Shown: positions 1-6,691 of the stretch, piece after piece
How the letters are laid out: each line of letters starts with the position of its first letter
Numbering within the stretch: the stretch's first letter is position 1
Assembly (NCBI GenBank): GCA_964529745.1
Contig: CAZGZR010000041.1
Span: forward strand, 1-24,043
Source of the DNA: RBG-16-57-9 sp964529745
GTDB taxonomy: Archaea; Thermoproteota; Bathyarchaeia; TCS64
Direction: 5' to 3'
Length of the DNA stretch: 24,043 nucleotides
Notes under the pieces: generated by a model
Told to the model about the DNA's origin: nothing
Database searches by the model: none
Seen by the model: only the letters and a program-made list of their open reading frames with translations
Program-made: the position numbers and the translations under genes

Positions 1-897
1 CTTGGCTATCCAGGCTCCGAGGCCGGATCCGCTGGCCCAGTAGGGGTACTGGTCTGCTGTGACCTGGACGCCTTCGCTGCGGGCTTCCTCCACCATCTCT
101 ATTAGCGTCGGACAGAGGTCCCAGAAGCGCTTGCTGAGGACCTTGAAGTGGCTTATGTTAACGGGCACCCCGGTCTCTCTGCCGATCCTGATGATCTCCT
201 CGACTGCTCCCAGCGGGTCTCCGCGGTCTCCCTCGTCCCTGATGTGGCTGGTGTAGAAGCCGCCGTACCCCGCCACCACCTTGGTGAGCTCGATGACCTC
301 CTCGGTGTCGGCGTAGCTCTGGGGGTCGTACCCGAGGCCCGTGGTGATGCCCCTGCACCCGGCGTCCATGGCCTTGGCGATCTCCCTCTTCATGGCGTCG
401 AGCTCCTCGGAGGTAGGCGCCCTCATCTCCATGCCCATCACGTAGCGGCGGACGGTGCCGAAGCCCACTATGGGCGCCACGTTGATGGACAACCCTCCCT
501 CCTCGAGCCGGGCCAGGTACTCGTCCATGGTGCTCCAGTCCACCTCGATGCCCGTCTCGTCGAGGAACGGGCTGGATCTGCGTATCTCCTCCCTCATGTC
601 CTCGTTGAGGGGCGCGGCCCCGCTGCCGCAGCTGGCGAACACGGTGGTGCTCACCCCCATGTGGACCTTGCTGTCCGCCTCCCGGTTCACCATAATGGTG
701 AAGTCGCTGTGGTCGTGTAGGTCGATGAACCCCGGCGCGACGGCGAGGCCGCCGGCGTCGATGACCTCATCCGCGTCGCCCTGTATCCGGCCGACCTTCA
801 CGATCCTCCCGTCCTTGACTCCCACGTCGGCCATGAACCATGGGTTCCCGGCGCCCGTGAAAACCCTGCCATCCCTAACAACTAGATCATACAACAT
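1..897 (-). CDS. N-acyl-D-amino-acid deacylase family amidohydrolase, partial (C-terminus outside window)
   Basis: This is the first 299 codons of a gene that runs off the left edge. It encodes a metal-dependent amidohydrolase of the D-aminoacylase type, which removes the acyl group from N-acyl-D-amino acids; related members act on other cyclic or acylated amides. Seen: a small N-terminal beta domain (residues 1-55), then the metal motif PGFIDLHDHSD (H61, H63), and Cys90 in the context ASCGSGAAP, which corresponds to the zinc-binding Cys of the D-aminoacylase subfamily. Further on come a TSHIRDEGD motif and an NISHFK motif that carry the expected metal-ligand histidines. The ATG at 897 follows GGGAG at close spacing. 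The gene is transcribed away from everything to its right. The subfamily is well supported; the exact substrate is not determinable. The catalytic Asp expected near residue 366 lies beyond the window. Confidence 0.85.
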   Translation of the reverse strand, partial: MLYDLVVRDGRVFTGAGNPWFMADVGVKDGRIVKVGRIQGDADEVIDAGGLAVAPGFIDLHDHSDFTIMVNREADSKVHMGVSTTVFASCGSGAAPLNEDMREEIRRSSPFLDETGIEVDWSTMDEYLARLEEGGLSINVAPIVGFGTVRRYVMGMEMRAPTSEELDAMKREIAKAMDAGCRGITTGLGYDPQSYADTEEVIELTKVVAGYGGFYTSHIRDEGDRGDPLGAVEEIIRIGRETGVPVNISHFKVLSKRFWDLCPTLIEMVEEARSEGVQVTADQYPYWASGSGLGAWIAK

Positions 898-1114
898 GAT
901 CTCCCTGTACCTTGATCGTCTACGTATTTTATAGCACTTCGGCGCCGTAGAGGGTTGCGAACCACATGACAGGGCGCTCAACGAGTCCGAGAGGTTCGAC
1001 AGCAGGTGACTAAGGTCGTTTGATACTGCCAGCCATCTGGATACAAGTCTAAACGCCTTGAATATTTATGCCTGAGAATCAACTGCTCGGTTGGACACAT
1101 GGAATGAGACGAGC
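898..1114. other. Intergenic spacer between divergent units
   Basis: About 217 bases with no convincing coding potential separate the leftward deacylase from the rightward genes. The only structure I can support is the TATA-like stretch near 1061-1070. Part of it (about 940-1010) is as GC-rich as coding DNA but is broken by stops in the frames I read, so a decayed gene remnant is possible. Confidence 0.4.
1061..1070 (+). promoter_or_regulatory. Possible TATA box upstream of a 26-codon ORF
   Basis: The stretch AATATTTATG stands out in GC-rich surroundings. With the usual 25-base spacing, transcription would start near 1090, about 25 bases before the ATG at 1115. No clear BRE is visible, so support is moderate to weak. 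Confidence 0.3.
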
Positions 1115-1195
1115 ATGAAAAGACCCATCAACCTGCCGTGGCCCGAGTACTTGACCAACGAGAGAAACTACGACTGGCGCATATCCGCGCCATAG
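1115..1195 (+). CDS. Possible 26-residue small protein or gene remnant
   Basis: ATG at 1115 to TAG at 1193-1195. The peptide starts MKRPINLPWPEYL and ends DWRISAP. Codon choice matches the neighbouring genes (CTG, CCC, GAG, TAC, AAC, ATA), which is unusual for random intergenic sequence. A TATA-like box lies about 50 bases upstream. A four-codon ORF (ATG at 1104) ends in a TGA that overlaps this ATG. There is no strong ribosome binding site and I recognise no family. It could be a real small protein, a 5' remnant of a decayed gene or chance. Confidence 0.3.
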   Translation: MKRPINLPWPEYLTNERNYDWRISAP

Positions 1196-1215
1196 AGGTA
1201 GTCGGAGGGGAAGAA

Positions 1216-1223
1216 GTTTAAAC
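1216..1223 (+). promoter_or_regulatory. TATA box, leaderless promoter
   Basis: GTTTAAAC is centred 28 bases before the ATG at 1248, so the transcript should begin at or next to the start codon. This is the main reason for choosing 1248 rather than the in-frame GTG at 1233. Confidence 0.6.
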
Positions 1224-1247
1224 ACCGAATCAGTGGTTTATTCAAGT

Positions 1248-1721
1248 ATGGGCAGCCCGAGCTTCGACGAAGTGAAAGACAACATCGAGTACCGCCTCGG
1301 CCAGGTCTACGAGCTCCTGGACGAGCTGGAGTACGAGCTAAACAAGTGCACCCCGAGGGAGCTCTACGACTACATGACGGGCGAGACCTATACTGGTGAC
1401 GAGATCACGCTGCTGGACGTCATCGGCAACGAGTACCTGCTGCTCCACGAGGCCTACGAGATCAGCGAGCTCAAGAGGCTGGGCGTCGAGATAGGGACAA
1501 GGACCCTCATGGAGGCTTCCAAGGAGAAGATATACGAGGCCCACCTCAACGCCATGGAGTTCGAGCTGGACTACGCGCTGCTGCTGGAGGACTACTACTG
1601 GCTGAAGCACAGGCTCGGCCACCACGAGAAGGTGGTGAACGACGACCCGTGGATACCCGATCAACAGAAGCCCAGGGCACGGGAGATACTCGAGAACTAC
1701 ACCCAGTACCGCGGCCTCTAG
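1248..1721 (+). CDS. Hypothetical acidic, helical protein (157 aa)
   Basis: I do not recognise this family. The product is rich in Glu, Leu and Tyr, has no signal peptide or membrane segment, and looks almost wholly alpha-helical. Residues about 5-45 have leucine/glutamate-rich heptad-like spacing (VYELLDELEYEL), and two more helices follow at about 65-130. It is probably a small cytoplasmic helical bundle. The ATG at 1248 (MGSPSFDEVKD) is chosen because the TATA box lies 28 bases upstream; an in-frame GTG at 1233 would add five residues. The gene stands alone: the next gene starts 78 bases later behind its own TATA-like sequence. No catalytic motif is visible. Confidence 0.75.
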   Translation: MGSPSFDEVKDNIEYRLGQVYELLDELEYELNKCTPRELYDYMTGETYTGDEITLLDVIGNEYLLLHEAYEISELKRLGVEIGTRTLMEASKEKIYEAHLNAMEFELDYALLLEDYYWLKHRLGHHEKVVNDDPWIPDQQKPRAREILENYTQYRGL

Positions 1722-1760
1722 CCCTGTTCTACGTTGTTGAACGCCTGTTCTATTTGATGG

Positions 1761-1769
1761 GTATATTAA
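1761..1769 (+). promoter_or_regulatory. TATA box for the SIMPL-protein gene
   Basis: GTATATTAA is centred about 35 bases before the ATG at 1800. Transcription would start about 5-10 bases upstream of that ATG, giving a very short leader with no Shine-Dalgarno sequence. Confidence 0.5.
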
Positions 1770-1799
1770 CTCCCGGCGCTTCTTGATGCTCGACCTGAT

Positions 1800-2624
1800 A
1801 TGAACAAGTCACAACAACTCTACGCGGTGACCGCCATATGCCTAAGCATCATACTGGCGGGAGCCATAATAGCGTACAGGCCCGGCGTGGTCGAGCCGAC
1901 GGAGATAACCGGTGGTACACCCGACTTCAGGTACCCCGGCGGCGTCGGCACAAGCGTGGGATTCGAGGCATTCACCTACGCTGGCGACGACGCCCAGGCG
2001 AAGACCATCAGTCTGGCAGGCTCGGGCAGCGCCTCGGCGCAGGCCGACCAGGCGAGCGTAAGCATGGGCGTCGAGGTGACGGACGAGTCCGCCGCCGACG
2101 CCATCAGCGAGAACGCGGCCAAGATGGCTGCGGTGATCGAGGCCGTAGAGGCTCTCGGAGTCTCAGAGGACGACATCATCACATCGCAGTACAGCGTCTA
2201 CCCCCAGTACGACTGGACCGAGTCCGGACGCGTCTTCAAGGGATACACCGTTACCAACATGGTCAGAGTGACGGTGAAGAACCTTGACGACGTGGGCCCC
2301 ATAATCGACGCCGCTGGTGAAGCCGGCGCCAACAGGATAGACAGCATAAGCTTCGAGCTCAGCGACGCCAAGCGTGAAGAGCTGAAGATGAACGCCTACG
2401 TGGCGGCGCTGGAGGACGCCCAGGCGAAGGCCGACGTCATCACCGAGACCCTCGGGCTCACCATCACCGGCGTCCAGTCGGTCACGGAGAGCAGCTATTC
2501 ACCCGCTAGGGCCTACCAGGCTGTAGCAGAGGCTGACTACGCGATGGGCTCCGCGCCGACCCCGATACTGAGCGGCGAGCTGACGGTGTCCGTTAGCGTG
2601 TACATAGTCTACCTGTTCGCTTAA
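1800..2624 (+). CDS. SIMPL domain protein (DUF541), membrane-anchored
   Basis: A 274-residue SIMPL (DUF541) protein. The family includes bacterial YggE/BP26-type periplasmic proteins and SIMPL, an IRAK1-linked mammalian protein; its biochemical role is poorly defined and is often tied to oxidative or envelope stress. Seen: an N-terminal hydrophobic segment (about residues 8-26), so the protein is exported or anchored with its bulk outside the cell. A low-complexity linker follows, then the SIMPL domain from about residue 65 to the end. It opens with the typical ISLAGSGSASAQADQASVSM strand and contains the family-like TSQYSVYPQY segment. The C-terminal SGELTVSVSVYIVYLF matches the usual closing strand. 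The length is normal for the family. It is followed by T-tracts and appears monocistronic. Confidence 0.88.
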   Translation: MNKSQQLYAVTAICLSIILAGAIIAYRPGVVEPTEITGGTPDFRYPGGVGTSVGFEAFTYAGDDAQAKTISLAGSGSASAQADQASVSMGVEVTDESAADAISENAAKMAAVIEAVEALGVSEDDIITSQYSVYPQYDWTESGRVFKGYTVTNMVRVTVKNLDDVGPIIDAAGEAGANRIDSISFELSDAKREELKMNAYVAALEDAQAKADVITETLGLTITGVQSVTESSYSPARAYQAVAEADYAMGSAPTPILSGELTVSVSVYIVYLFA

Positions 2625-2635
2625 AACCACCCCAC

Positions 2636-2650
2636 TTTTTCCTTTTTTTT
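2636..2650 (+). terminator. Oligo-T terminator after the SIMPL gene
   Basis: Two T-runs (T5, then T8) separated by CC begin 11 bases after the stop codon. Archaeal intrinsic termination depends on such U-tracts without needing a hairpin. Confidence 0.6.
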
Positions 2651-2767
2651 ACTTACTCTATACATGTGCTATGTATACGAGGTAGATAGCGGCCTACGGT
2701 TACCATGATAGTTACATGAAATTTGTTTCCCCCTTTCATAATCATTAAAACATGATTCAGGGACGGT

Positions 2768-3286
2768 ATGACACCAAATCTGGTGTACGATATGGTAAGA
2801 AGAAGAGGGATGGCCCCCATATTCGTCACTGTGGTGCTGCTCGCGTTGACTCTCAGCGTCGCTTTCGGCGAGTCGTTGCTTGACGCCGCTCAGATAAAGA
2901 AGGGCAGCCTGGCTCCCATGGCCTACGCCACCGAGGAGAGCCTGACCAAAGGGGTCGGCGACGTCGTCAACTTCAAGGTCAAGGTCAAGAACACCGGCAA
3001 CACTGAGACGGGATACATAATCGTCGTCAAGTGGAGCCTCCACGGCGAGGGAGATTGGGAGACCGCGTGCATAGAGGACGTCTGGCTCGGACCGGACCAG
3101 TACGAACACATGGAGATGGGGTGCCTGGAAGTCACAGAGGAGATGGCTGGTAACTACTACGACGTGAAGTTCCTGCTGTACGAGCACGAGACGGAGCAGC
3201 TCCTCGACGAGGTGACTCTGGAGGCGGCGTGGTACGTCGAGGAATACATAGTGTCAGGAACGTTCGTGGACGCCTGGGTGTACTAA
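2768..3286 (+). CDS. Exported protein with an Ig-like/CARDB-like domain (172 aa)
   Basis: Seen: a basic N-terminus (MVRRRG) and a hydrophobic segment at about residues 14-33, which is a signal peptide or anchor. One beta-rich domain follows from about residue 40 to the end. The stretch VGDVVNFKVKVKNTGNTETGYIIVV (residues about 64-87) has the 'vkNtGn' signature of CARDB/NEW3-type Ig-like domains, which mediate adhesion or protein contacts on archaeal surfaces. Two cysteines (in TACIEDVW and MGCLEV) could form a disulfide outside the cell. The ATG at 2768 lies about 27 bases after a TATA-like CATAATC, so the mRNA may be leaderless; an in-frame ATG at 2792 is an alternative. No enzymatic motif is present. 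Confidence 0.72.
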   Translation: MTPNLVYDMVRRRGMAPIFVTVVLLALTLSVAFGESLLDAAQIKKGSLAPMAYATEESLTKGVGDVVNFKVKVKNTGNTETGYIIVVKWSLHGEGDWETACIEDVWLGPDQYEHMEMGCLEVTEEMAGNYYDVKFLLYEHETEQLLDEVTLEAAWYVEEYIVSGTFVDAWVY

Positions 3287-3294
3287 TAACCTCA

Positions 3295-3311
3295 TTTTTT
3301 CCCTTCTTTTT
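3295..3311 (+). terminator. Oligo-T terminator
   Basis: A T6 run, then CCCTTC, then a T5 run start about 10 bases after the TAA of the Ig-like protein gene. The second T-run merges into the A/T-rich promoter of the next gene. Confidence 0.55.
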
Positions 3312-3317
3312 AAAAAC

Positions 3318-3326
3318 CATTAAACT
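3318..3326 (+). promoter_or_regulatory. TATA box for the phosphatase-family gene
   Basis: CATTAAACT is centred 26 bases before the ATG at 3348, which fits leaderless transcription from that ATG. Two other ATGs at 3341 and 3344 are out of frame and would fall upstream of the predicted transcript. Confidence 0.5.
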
Positions 3327-3347
3327 CACTGCATCCAACTATGATGC

Positions 3348-4154
3348 ATGTACGGGATCGACTCGGTGGCGCCCACGATCTGCAGCCTCATGGATGTGCA
3401 GCCTCCCCGCGGGTCCACCGCTGAGCCCATAGCCGAGCTTCTGGAGGAAGGGAGAAGAACCCTAGGCGGAGAGCAGGTGGAGAAGGCACTGCTGTACGCG
3501 CCGGACGCCATCGGCGAATGGCTCTACCAGATGTATAGAGACGAGTTCAAGGGCGTCCTGGAGGCGGCGCCAATAGAGGTGCCTGTCCGCTCCATGACGC
3601 CCAGCAGCACCCCCGTCTGCTACGGCAGCATGTTCACCGGCCTGAAGCCCGAGGGCCACGGAATAACTAGATACGAGAAGCCTGTGCTGAAGTGCGACAC
3701 GTTGTTCGACGCCTTCACAGGAGCAGGTAAGAAGGTAGCCATCGTAGCGGTTAAGGATAGCAGCATAGACCTCATCTTCCGCGGACGCCCCATCGACTAC
3801 TACACCGAGGATTATGACCCGGAGGTCGAGGAGAGGGTGCTGGGGTTGTTGAACGAGGACGACCACGACCTCATACTGGCTTACCATCAGGGCTATGACG
3901 ACGCCATGCACGGCTCGACCCCCACGAGCCCCGAGGCCATGGAGGCTTTCAGGGGGCACCTGAGGACCTTTGAGAGGTTCGCAGAGGCGTTCGACGAGAG
4001 GTATGGCGACAGCAACAGGCTGTTGGCTTTCCTGCCTGACCACGGCACCCACGTTGACCCTGTTTCCGGGAAAGGCAGCCACGGCACCGACGGCCCTGAG
4101 GACATGGAGGTGAGGCATTTCTGGGGCGTCTACAGAGGAGGACTGGTTAGTTAA
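3348..4154 (+). CDS. Alkaline phosphatase superfamily hydrolase (phosphodiesterase/phosphatase-like)
   Basis: A 268-residue cytoplasmic protein with the two-metal alkaline-phosphatase/nucleotide-pyrophosphatase fold. Seen: TPSSTPVCYGSMFTG (about residues 84-98) resembles the nucleophile Thr/Ser region of the family, and PEGHGI (101-106) is the familiar 'P..HGI' turn. Candidate metal ligands are D184/D185 with H188 (GYDDAMHG), D231-H232 (LPDHG) and H245 (KGSHG). It is shorter than most phosphodiesterases (350-450 residues), and the usual early 'hDG' metal-binding Asp strand is not obvious; D5 in MYGIDS could take that place. There is no signal peptide. The gene stands alone between promoters. 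Substrate unknown. Confidence 0.72.
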   Translation: MYGIDSVAPTICSLMDVQPPRGSTAEPIAELLEEGRRTLGGEQVEKALLYAPDAIGEWLYQMYRDEFKGVLEAAPIEVPVRSMTPSSTPVCYGSMFTGLKPEGHGITRYEKPVLKCDTLFDAFTGAGKKVAIVAVKDSSIDLIFRGRPIDYYTEDYDPEVEERVLGLLNEDDHDLILAYHQGYDDAMHGSTPTSPEAMEAFRGHLRTFERFAEAFDERYGDSNRLLAFLPDHGTHVDPVSGKGSHGTDGPEDMEVRHFWGVYRGGLVS

Positions 4155-4252
4155 AAATGAACGTTGATCGTGGCCGGTTTTACCAGTTTTGATCCCTGAT
4201 ATCGTGTGATTCCATGATAGGACATGGTTTTCAAGCATAGATCCACCGAAAT

Positions 4253-4260
4253 GTTAAAAA
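4253..4260 (+). promoter_or_regulatory. TATA box of the membrane protein/Xre operon
   Basis: GTTAAAAA is centred near 4257. A start 25-27 bases downstream would fall near 4283, inside the palindrome at 4275-4294. The resulting leader of about 35 bases carries GGAG at 4305-4308, ten bases before the ATG at 4319. Confidence 0.5.
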
Positions 4261-4274
4261 GATATTACGTTAAG

Positions 4275-4294
4275 TATTTCTAACGTTAGAAATA
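4275..4294 (+). promoter_or_regulatory. Perfect 20-bp palindrome, probable repressor operator
   Basis: The half-site TATTTCTAAC is followed directly by its exact reverse complement GTTAGAAATA. It covers the predicted transcription start of the operon that encodes an Xre-type DNA-binding protein, so autoregulation by steric block is the natural reading. The hexamer ACGTTA occurs in the palindrome (4283-4288) and again at 4267-4272, 16 bases away, possibly a second weaker site. Confidence 0.6.
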
Positions 4295-4318
4295 GTTTAC
4301 AAGTGGAGAGAAGTGTAG

Positions 4319-4852
4319 ATGGATAAACAGACAAGAAGAGCAGCGGGCTGGGCAGTAGGCATAGTGATTGGGCTCGCGTGGGGGTACTTCATGAAGAACT
4401 ACGCCCTCGGCATAGCCATGGGCACGGCACTGGGAGTCGTGTTCAGTAAACAGCTCGCGGGTGAGGAGCCCATACAAGACAAGAAGACCAGGAGGAGGGT
4501 CATGTGGCTGGCCCTAGCCATGATGGTGGCGGGTGCACTAGCCTACGGGTACATGGAGGGCGACCTGTTGTCGGGGTTGAGCGCCGGCATCGGCCTGAGC
4601 TTCGTCGTGGGCCTCAAGTGGGAGAAGATGTACGACGAGCGCATGAGCGCCGTCTTCAGCAAGGCCGCCCGGAACGCCTTCGTGGTGGTCTGCGCGGGCT
4701 TCAGCTTCGTGGCCTTCTTCGACGAGTTGTTGGAACTGACGCCCTGGCTGGCCGAAGTCCCCGTGATGGGCAGGTTCGTGGGCGTCATGTACGCCAGCTG
4801 GGCCGTATTCTTGGCTTCATGGATGTATCACTCCTACCTCAGAGGGGAGTAG
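4319..4852 (+). CDS. Multi-pass membrane protein, DUF2178-like (177 aa)
   Basis: Seen: about six hydrophobic segments (roughly residues 10-27, 29-45, 60-78, 82-98, 118-137 and 152-170). The segment KMYDERMSAVFSKAARNAF (about 101-119) resembles the conserved 'DER....kAa..a' cytosolic stretch of the DUF2178 family. Such proteins are typically encoded just upstream of a small Xre regulator in archaea and firmicutes, as here. Their role is not established; a sensor or anti-regulator role for the membrane partner is often supposed. The start ATG is preceded by GGAG. The stop overlaps by one base with a GTG of the downstream regulator. The upstream palindrome suggests repression by that regulator. 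Confidence 0.72.
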   Translation: MDKQTRRAAGWAVGIVIGLAWGYFMKNYALGIAMGTALGVVFSKQLAGEEPIQDKKTRRRVMWLALAMMVAGALAYGYMEGDLLSGLSAGIGLSFVVGLKWEKMYDERMSAVFSKAARNAFVVVCAGFSFVAFFDELLELTPWLAEVPVMGRFVGVMYASWAVFLASWMYHSYLRGE

Positions 4853-4854
4853 TG

Positions 4855-5064
4855 GTGTGGACTAGGATACGTGAGCTCAGGGAGGAGAAGGGGTTGACCC
4901 AGGAGCAGCTAGCCGACCTAGTCGACGTCACCCGCCAGACCATACTCTTCCTAGAGAAGGGTAAGTACAACCCCAGCCTGCGGCTGGCCTGGAGAATAGC
5001 CGAAGTCTTCGACAGGCCCATCGAGGAGGTTTTCAGCTTCAACGACGAGAAGAAAGAGAGGTGA
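4855..5064 (+). CDS. Xre-family helix-turn-helix transcriptional regulator (69 aa)
   Basis: A compact DNA-binding protein of the YozG/Xre type consisting of little more than one HTH_3 domain. Seen: TRIRELREEKGLTQEQLADL (helix 1-2), VDVTRQTILFLEKGKYNPSL (recognition helix with the canonical 'SR.TI...E.G.y.PSl' pattern), then AWRIAEVFDRPIEEVFSF, the usual closing helices. The start is GTG: 4855 is preferred because GGGGAG ends five bases earlier; 4852, overlapping the upstream TAG, is the alternative. The tail is charged (NDEKKER). It is probably a dimeric autorepressor binding the palindrome at 4275-4294 and is translationally coupled to the membrane protein gene. Confidence 0.9.
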   Translation: MWTRIRELREEKGLTQEQLADLVDVTRQTILFLEKGKYNPSLRLAWRIAEVFDRPIEEVFSFNDEKKER

Positions 5065-5073
5065 GATACAAAG

Positions 5074-5325
5074 TTGGCGTACGCAGGTGGGGCGGTGGCC
5101 GCCGCCGCGATCAGCGCGAGCAGCTACCGGGTGAAGTTCAAGCGCGAGGAGTTCCTGGAGCTGGTGGACATCGCGAAGCCCCGGATAATGTACCAGCGGG
5201 GCAGGATGCACTTCTTCAGCTTCGACGGCTTCGTAATGTACACTTTCCAATGCAGCGACGAGGACTTCCCGGCGCAGAGGGTGCTTCACGCGATAGATTT
5301 CAGCAACTACCAGTGGTCTGAGTAG
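5074..5325 (+). CDS. Small orphan protein (83 aa), third gene of the Xre operon
   Basis: I do not recognise this protein. It begins with TTG at 5074, nine bases after the GAGGTGA that overlaps the stop of the regulator gene, so translation is coupled. Residues 1-17 are small and hydrophobic (AYAGGAVAAAAISASS), perhaps a weak membrane or signal segment. The rest has mixed alpha/beta character (YRVKFKREEFLELVDIAKPR, then an aromatic-rich MHFFSFDGFVMYTFQCSDED). The overlapping +1 frame (from 5061) is Gly/Arg-rich and looks like a shadow. Its position suggests a partner of the membrane protein or regulator. Confidence 0.6.
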   Translation: MAYAGGAVAAAAISASSYRVKFKREEFLELVDIAKPRIMYQRGRMHFFSFDGFVMYTFQCSDEDFPAQRVLHAIDFSNYQWSE

Positions 5326-5357
5326 GAATTTGAAGCCTACCGCAATTTTATCTTTTT
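5322..5357 (+). terminator. Possible hairpin plus T-tract terminator
   Basis: GTAGG (5322-5326) can pair with CCTAC (5336-5340), and T-rich sequence (TTTTATCTTTTT) follows. The T-tract also serves as the promoter region of the next gene. Confidence 0.35.
5345..5352 (+). promoter_or_regulatory. TATA box for the acetyltransferase gene
   Basis: ATTTTATC is centred 28 bases before the ATG at 5377, and no Shine-Dalgarno is present, so the mRNA is probably leaderless. Confidence 0.45.
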
Positions 5358-5376
5358 CAAACCATAACTATCCTCG

Positions 5377-5868
5377 ATGAACCCACAAATCGCGGTCATG
5401 CCTTGCAACGAGGAGCATATCCCTGAGCTGACGGAGCTTTGGGCAGAGTACATGATCGATCAAGGCGGGGGCGACCCCATCATGCCACTAATCGACCTAG
5501 AGTCAAGCAAGCCCGGCTTCACAAAGCTGATGGAGAACTACAGGAATAAGGAGCCTGAGGGCTTCCTCGTCGCCGTGGAAGACGGAGAGGTTGTGGGGTT
5601 CGTTGTCTCTTTCAGTGACGCGTTCGGTACCAACTACGTGACTAGGGAAAAGATCGGTCACATACAGGCGGTCCACATAAAGCGTGGGCACCGCAGACAA
5701 GGAGTGGCTACTAAGCTGATTGAGGCGGCTGAAGGCTACCTGAGGAGAAGCGGCTGCAGGATGGTGGTTACCGAGACTGGGGAGCCCAACCTGGCTTCGC
5801 GGAGCCTGCTAGAAAAAAGGGGTTTCAGGGTCAGGGGTAAACTCATCGACTATATCAAAGAACTCTAA
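5377..5868 (+). CDS. GNAT family N-acetyltransferase (163 aa)
   Basis: Transfers an acetyl group from acetyl-CoA to an amine; the substrate is not predictable. Seen: the N-terminal helices and strands of the fold (IAVMPCNEEHIPELTELW), strand beta-4 with an acidic edge (HIQAVHI, 95-101), and motif A with the pyrophosphate-binding loop RRQGVATKLI (about 106-115, the R/QxxGxG/A signature). Motif B follows, ending NLASRSLLEKRGFRVRGKL, the typical 'N..A..lYek.GF'. The length is standard for a single-domain GNAT. Resemblance to RimI-type N-terminal acetyltransferases is only general. It has its own leaderless-type promoter. Confidence 0.9.
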   Translation: MNPQIAVMPCNEEHIPELTELWAEYMIDQGGGDPIMPLIDLESSKPGFTKLMENYRNKEPEGFLVAVEDGEVVGFVVSFSDAFGTNYVTREKIGHIQAVHIKRGHRRQGVATKLIEAAEGYLRRSGCRMVVTETGEPNLASRSLLEKRGFRVRGKLIDYIKEL

Positions 5869-5902
5869 TATCCACGGTACGGGTGAGTCAACGATATTAG
5901 AT

Positions 5903-6691
5903 ATGACGGCTCAACCGGACTGGAAGACCATTTTACAGGAACTCGTGGACAACATACAGGACAGGGTACTCTCATCTATCCCCAGGCGCCACTCGATGCC
6001 GGTGGACGAGTTCAAGAGGCTCCTCGACGACGAGGCCCAGGAAGCCATCGTGGAGACCCTCACCGAGAACAGGGTGTCCGCCAACCTAGTGAGCGAGGAG
6101 GGGGACCATGTTTTCGGCGGTGGAGACTACTTCATCGTCGCTGACCCCGTAGACGGCACCACTAACCTAGCCAGGGGGCTGCAGCCGGCGGTGACCAGCA
6201 TAAGCGTCAGCGAGACGGGGACACAGGGCGGCGTGTTCGCAGGCATCGTAGTCAACCTCTACACGGGCGAGACCTACTTCGCGGAGAAGGGTAAAGGCGC
6301 CATGCAGGACGGCTGGCCCCTCCAAGCCGCGGCGCCCACACAATACAGCAACGCCCTCGTGTCCATGGACCTGAGCAAGGTCCCTCGCCTAGACGTCATG
6401 GCGCCCCTCATACAGGAGAGCAGACACATCAGGGCCGAAGGCTGCAGCGCCGTGAGCCTCTGCCACGTGGCGGCAGGTGTCCTCGACGCCCACGTGGACG
6501 CCAGGGGCATCCTCCGCGCCACGGACGCCTCAGCCGGGCTCCTCATCCTGCGTGAGGCCGGCGGAGTCTACCAAGTGGACGGCGAACCCTTCGGCGACTT
6601 CCCGTTGACGAGGGAGACCCGTTTCGAGCTGGCAACGGCGAGCTGCCCGGAGCTCATGGACGAGATCAACCAGTTGCTGAGAGCAGGATGA
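5903..6691 (+). CDS. Inositol monophosphatase / fructose-1,6-bisphosphatase family enzyme
   Basis: A 262-residue Mg-dependent phosphatase of the IMPase superfamily; archaeal members often hydrolyse both inositol-1-phosphate and fructose-1,6-bisphosphate. Seen: the metal-binding Glu pair SEEGD (E65-E66), the signature ADPVDGTTNLARG (about 80-92, with D81 and D84), and the second signature TDASAGLLILREAGG (207-221, with D208). The usual WDxAAG has T in place of W. These are all the expected metal ligands, so the enzyme should be active. It overlaps the following sfsA gene by four bases (ATGA), indicating co-transcription and coupling. It may supply inositol for archaeal phospholipids or solutes, or serve gluconeogenesis. 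Confidence 0.9.
   Translation: MTAQPDWKTILQELVDNIQDRVLSSIPRRHSMPVDEFKRLLDDEAQEAIVETLTENRVSANLVSEEGDHVFGGGDYFIVADPVDGTTNLARGLQPAVTSISVSETGTQGGVFAGIVVNLYTGETYFAEKGKGAMQDGWPLQAAAPTQYSNALVSMDLSKVPRLDVMAPLIQESRHIRAEGCSAVSLCHVAAGVLDAHVDARGILRATDASAGLLILREAGGVYQVDGEPFGDFPLTRETRFELATASCPELMDEINQLLRAG

Noticed and set aside
1233..1247. GTG start five codons upstream of the acidic helical protein
   Set aside because: The TATA box at 1216-1223 would place the transcript start at or after this codon; ATG at 1248 fits leaderless transcription.
3462..4238. 258-codon open frame on the minus strand opposite the phosphatase-family gene
   Set aside because: Its composition (Val/His/Leu-rich, no family pattern) is that of an antisense shadow of GC-rich coding DNA; the plus-strand protein has clear motifs.
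5061..5321. 86-codon frame overlapping the 83-residue orphan
   Set aside because: Arg/Gly/Gln-rich product; the alternative frame has a balanced protein-like composition and a proper ribosome binding site.
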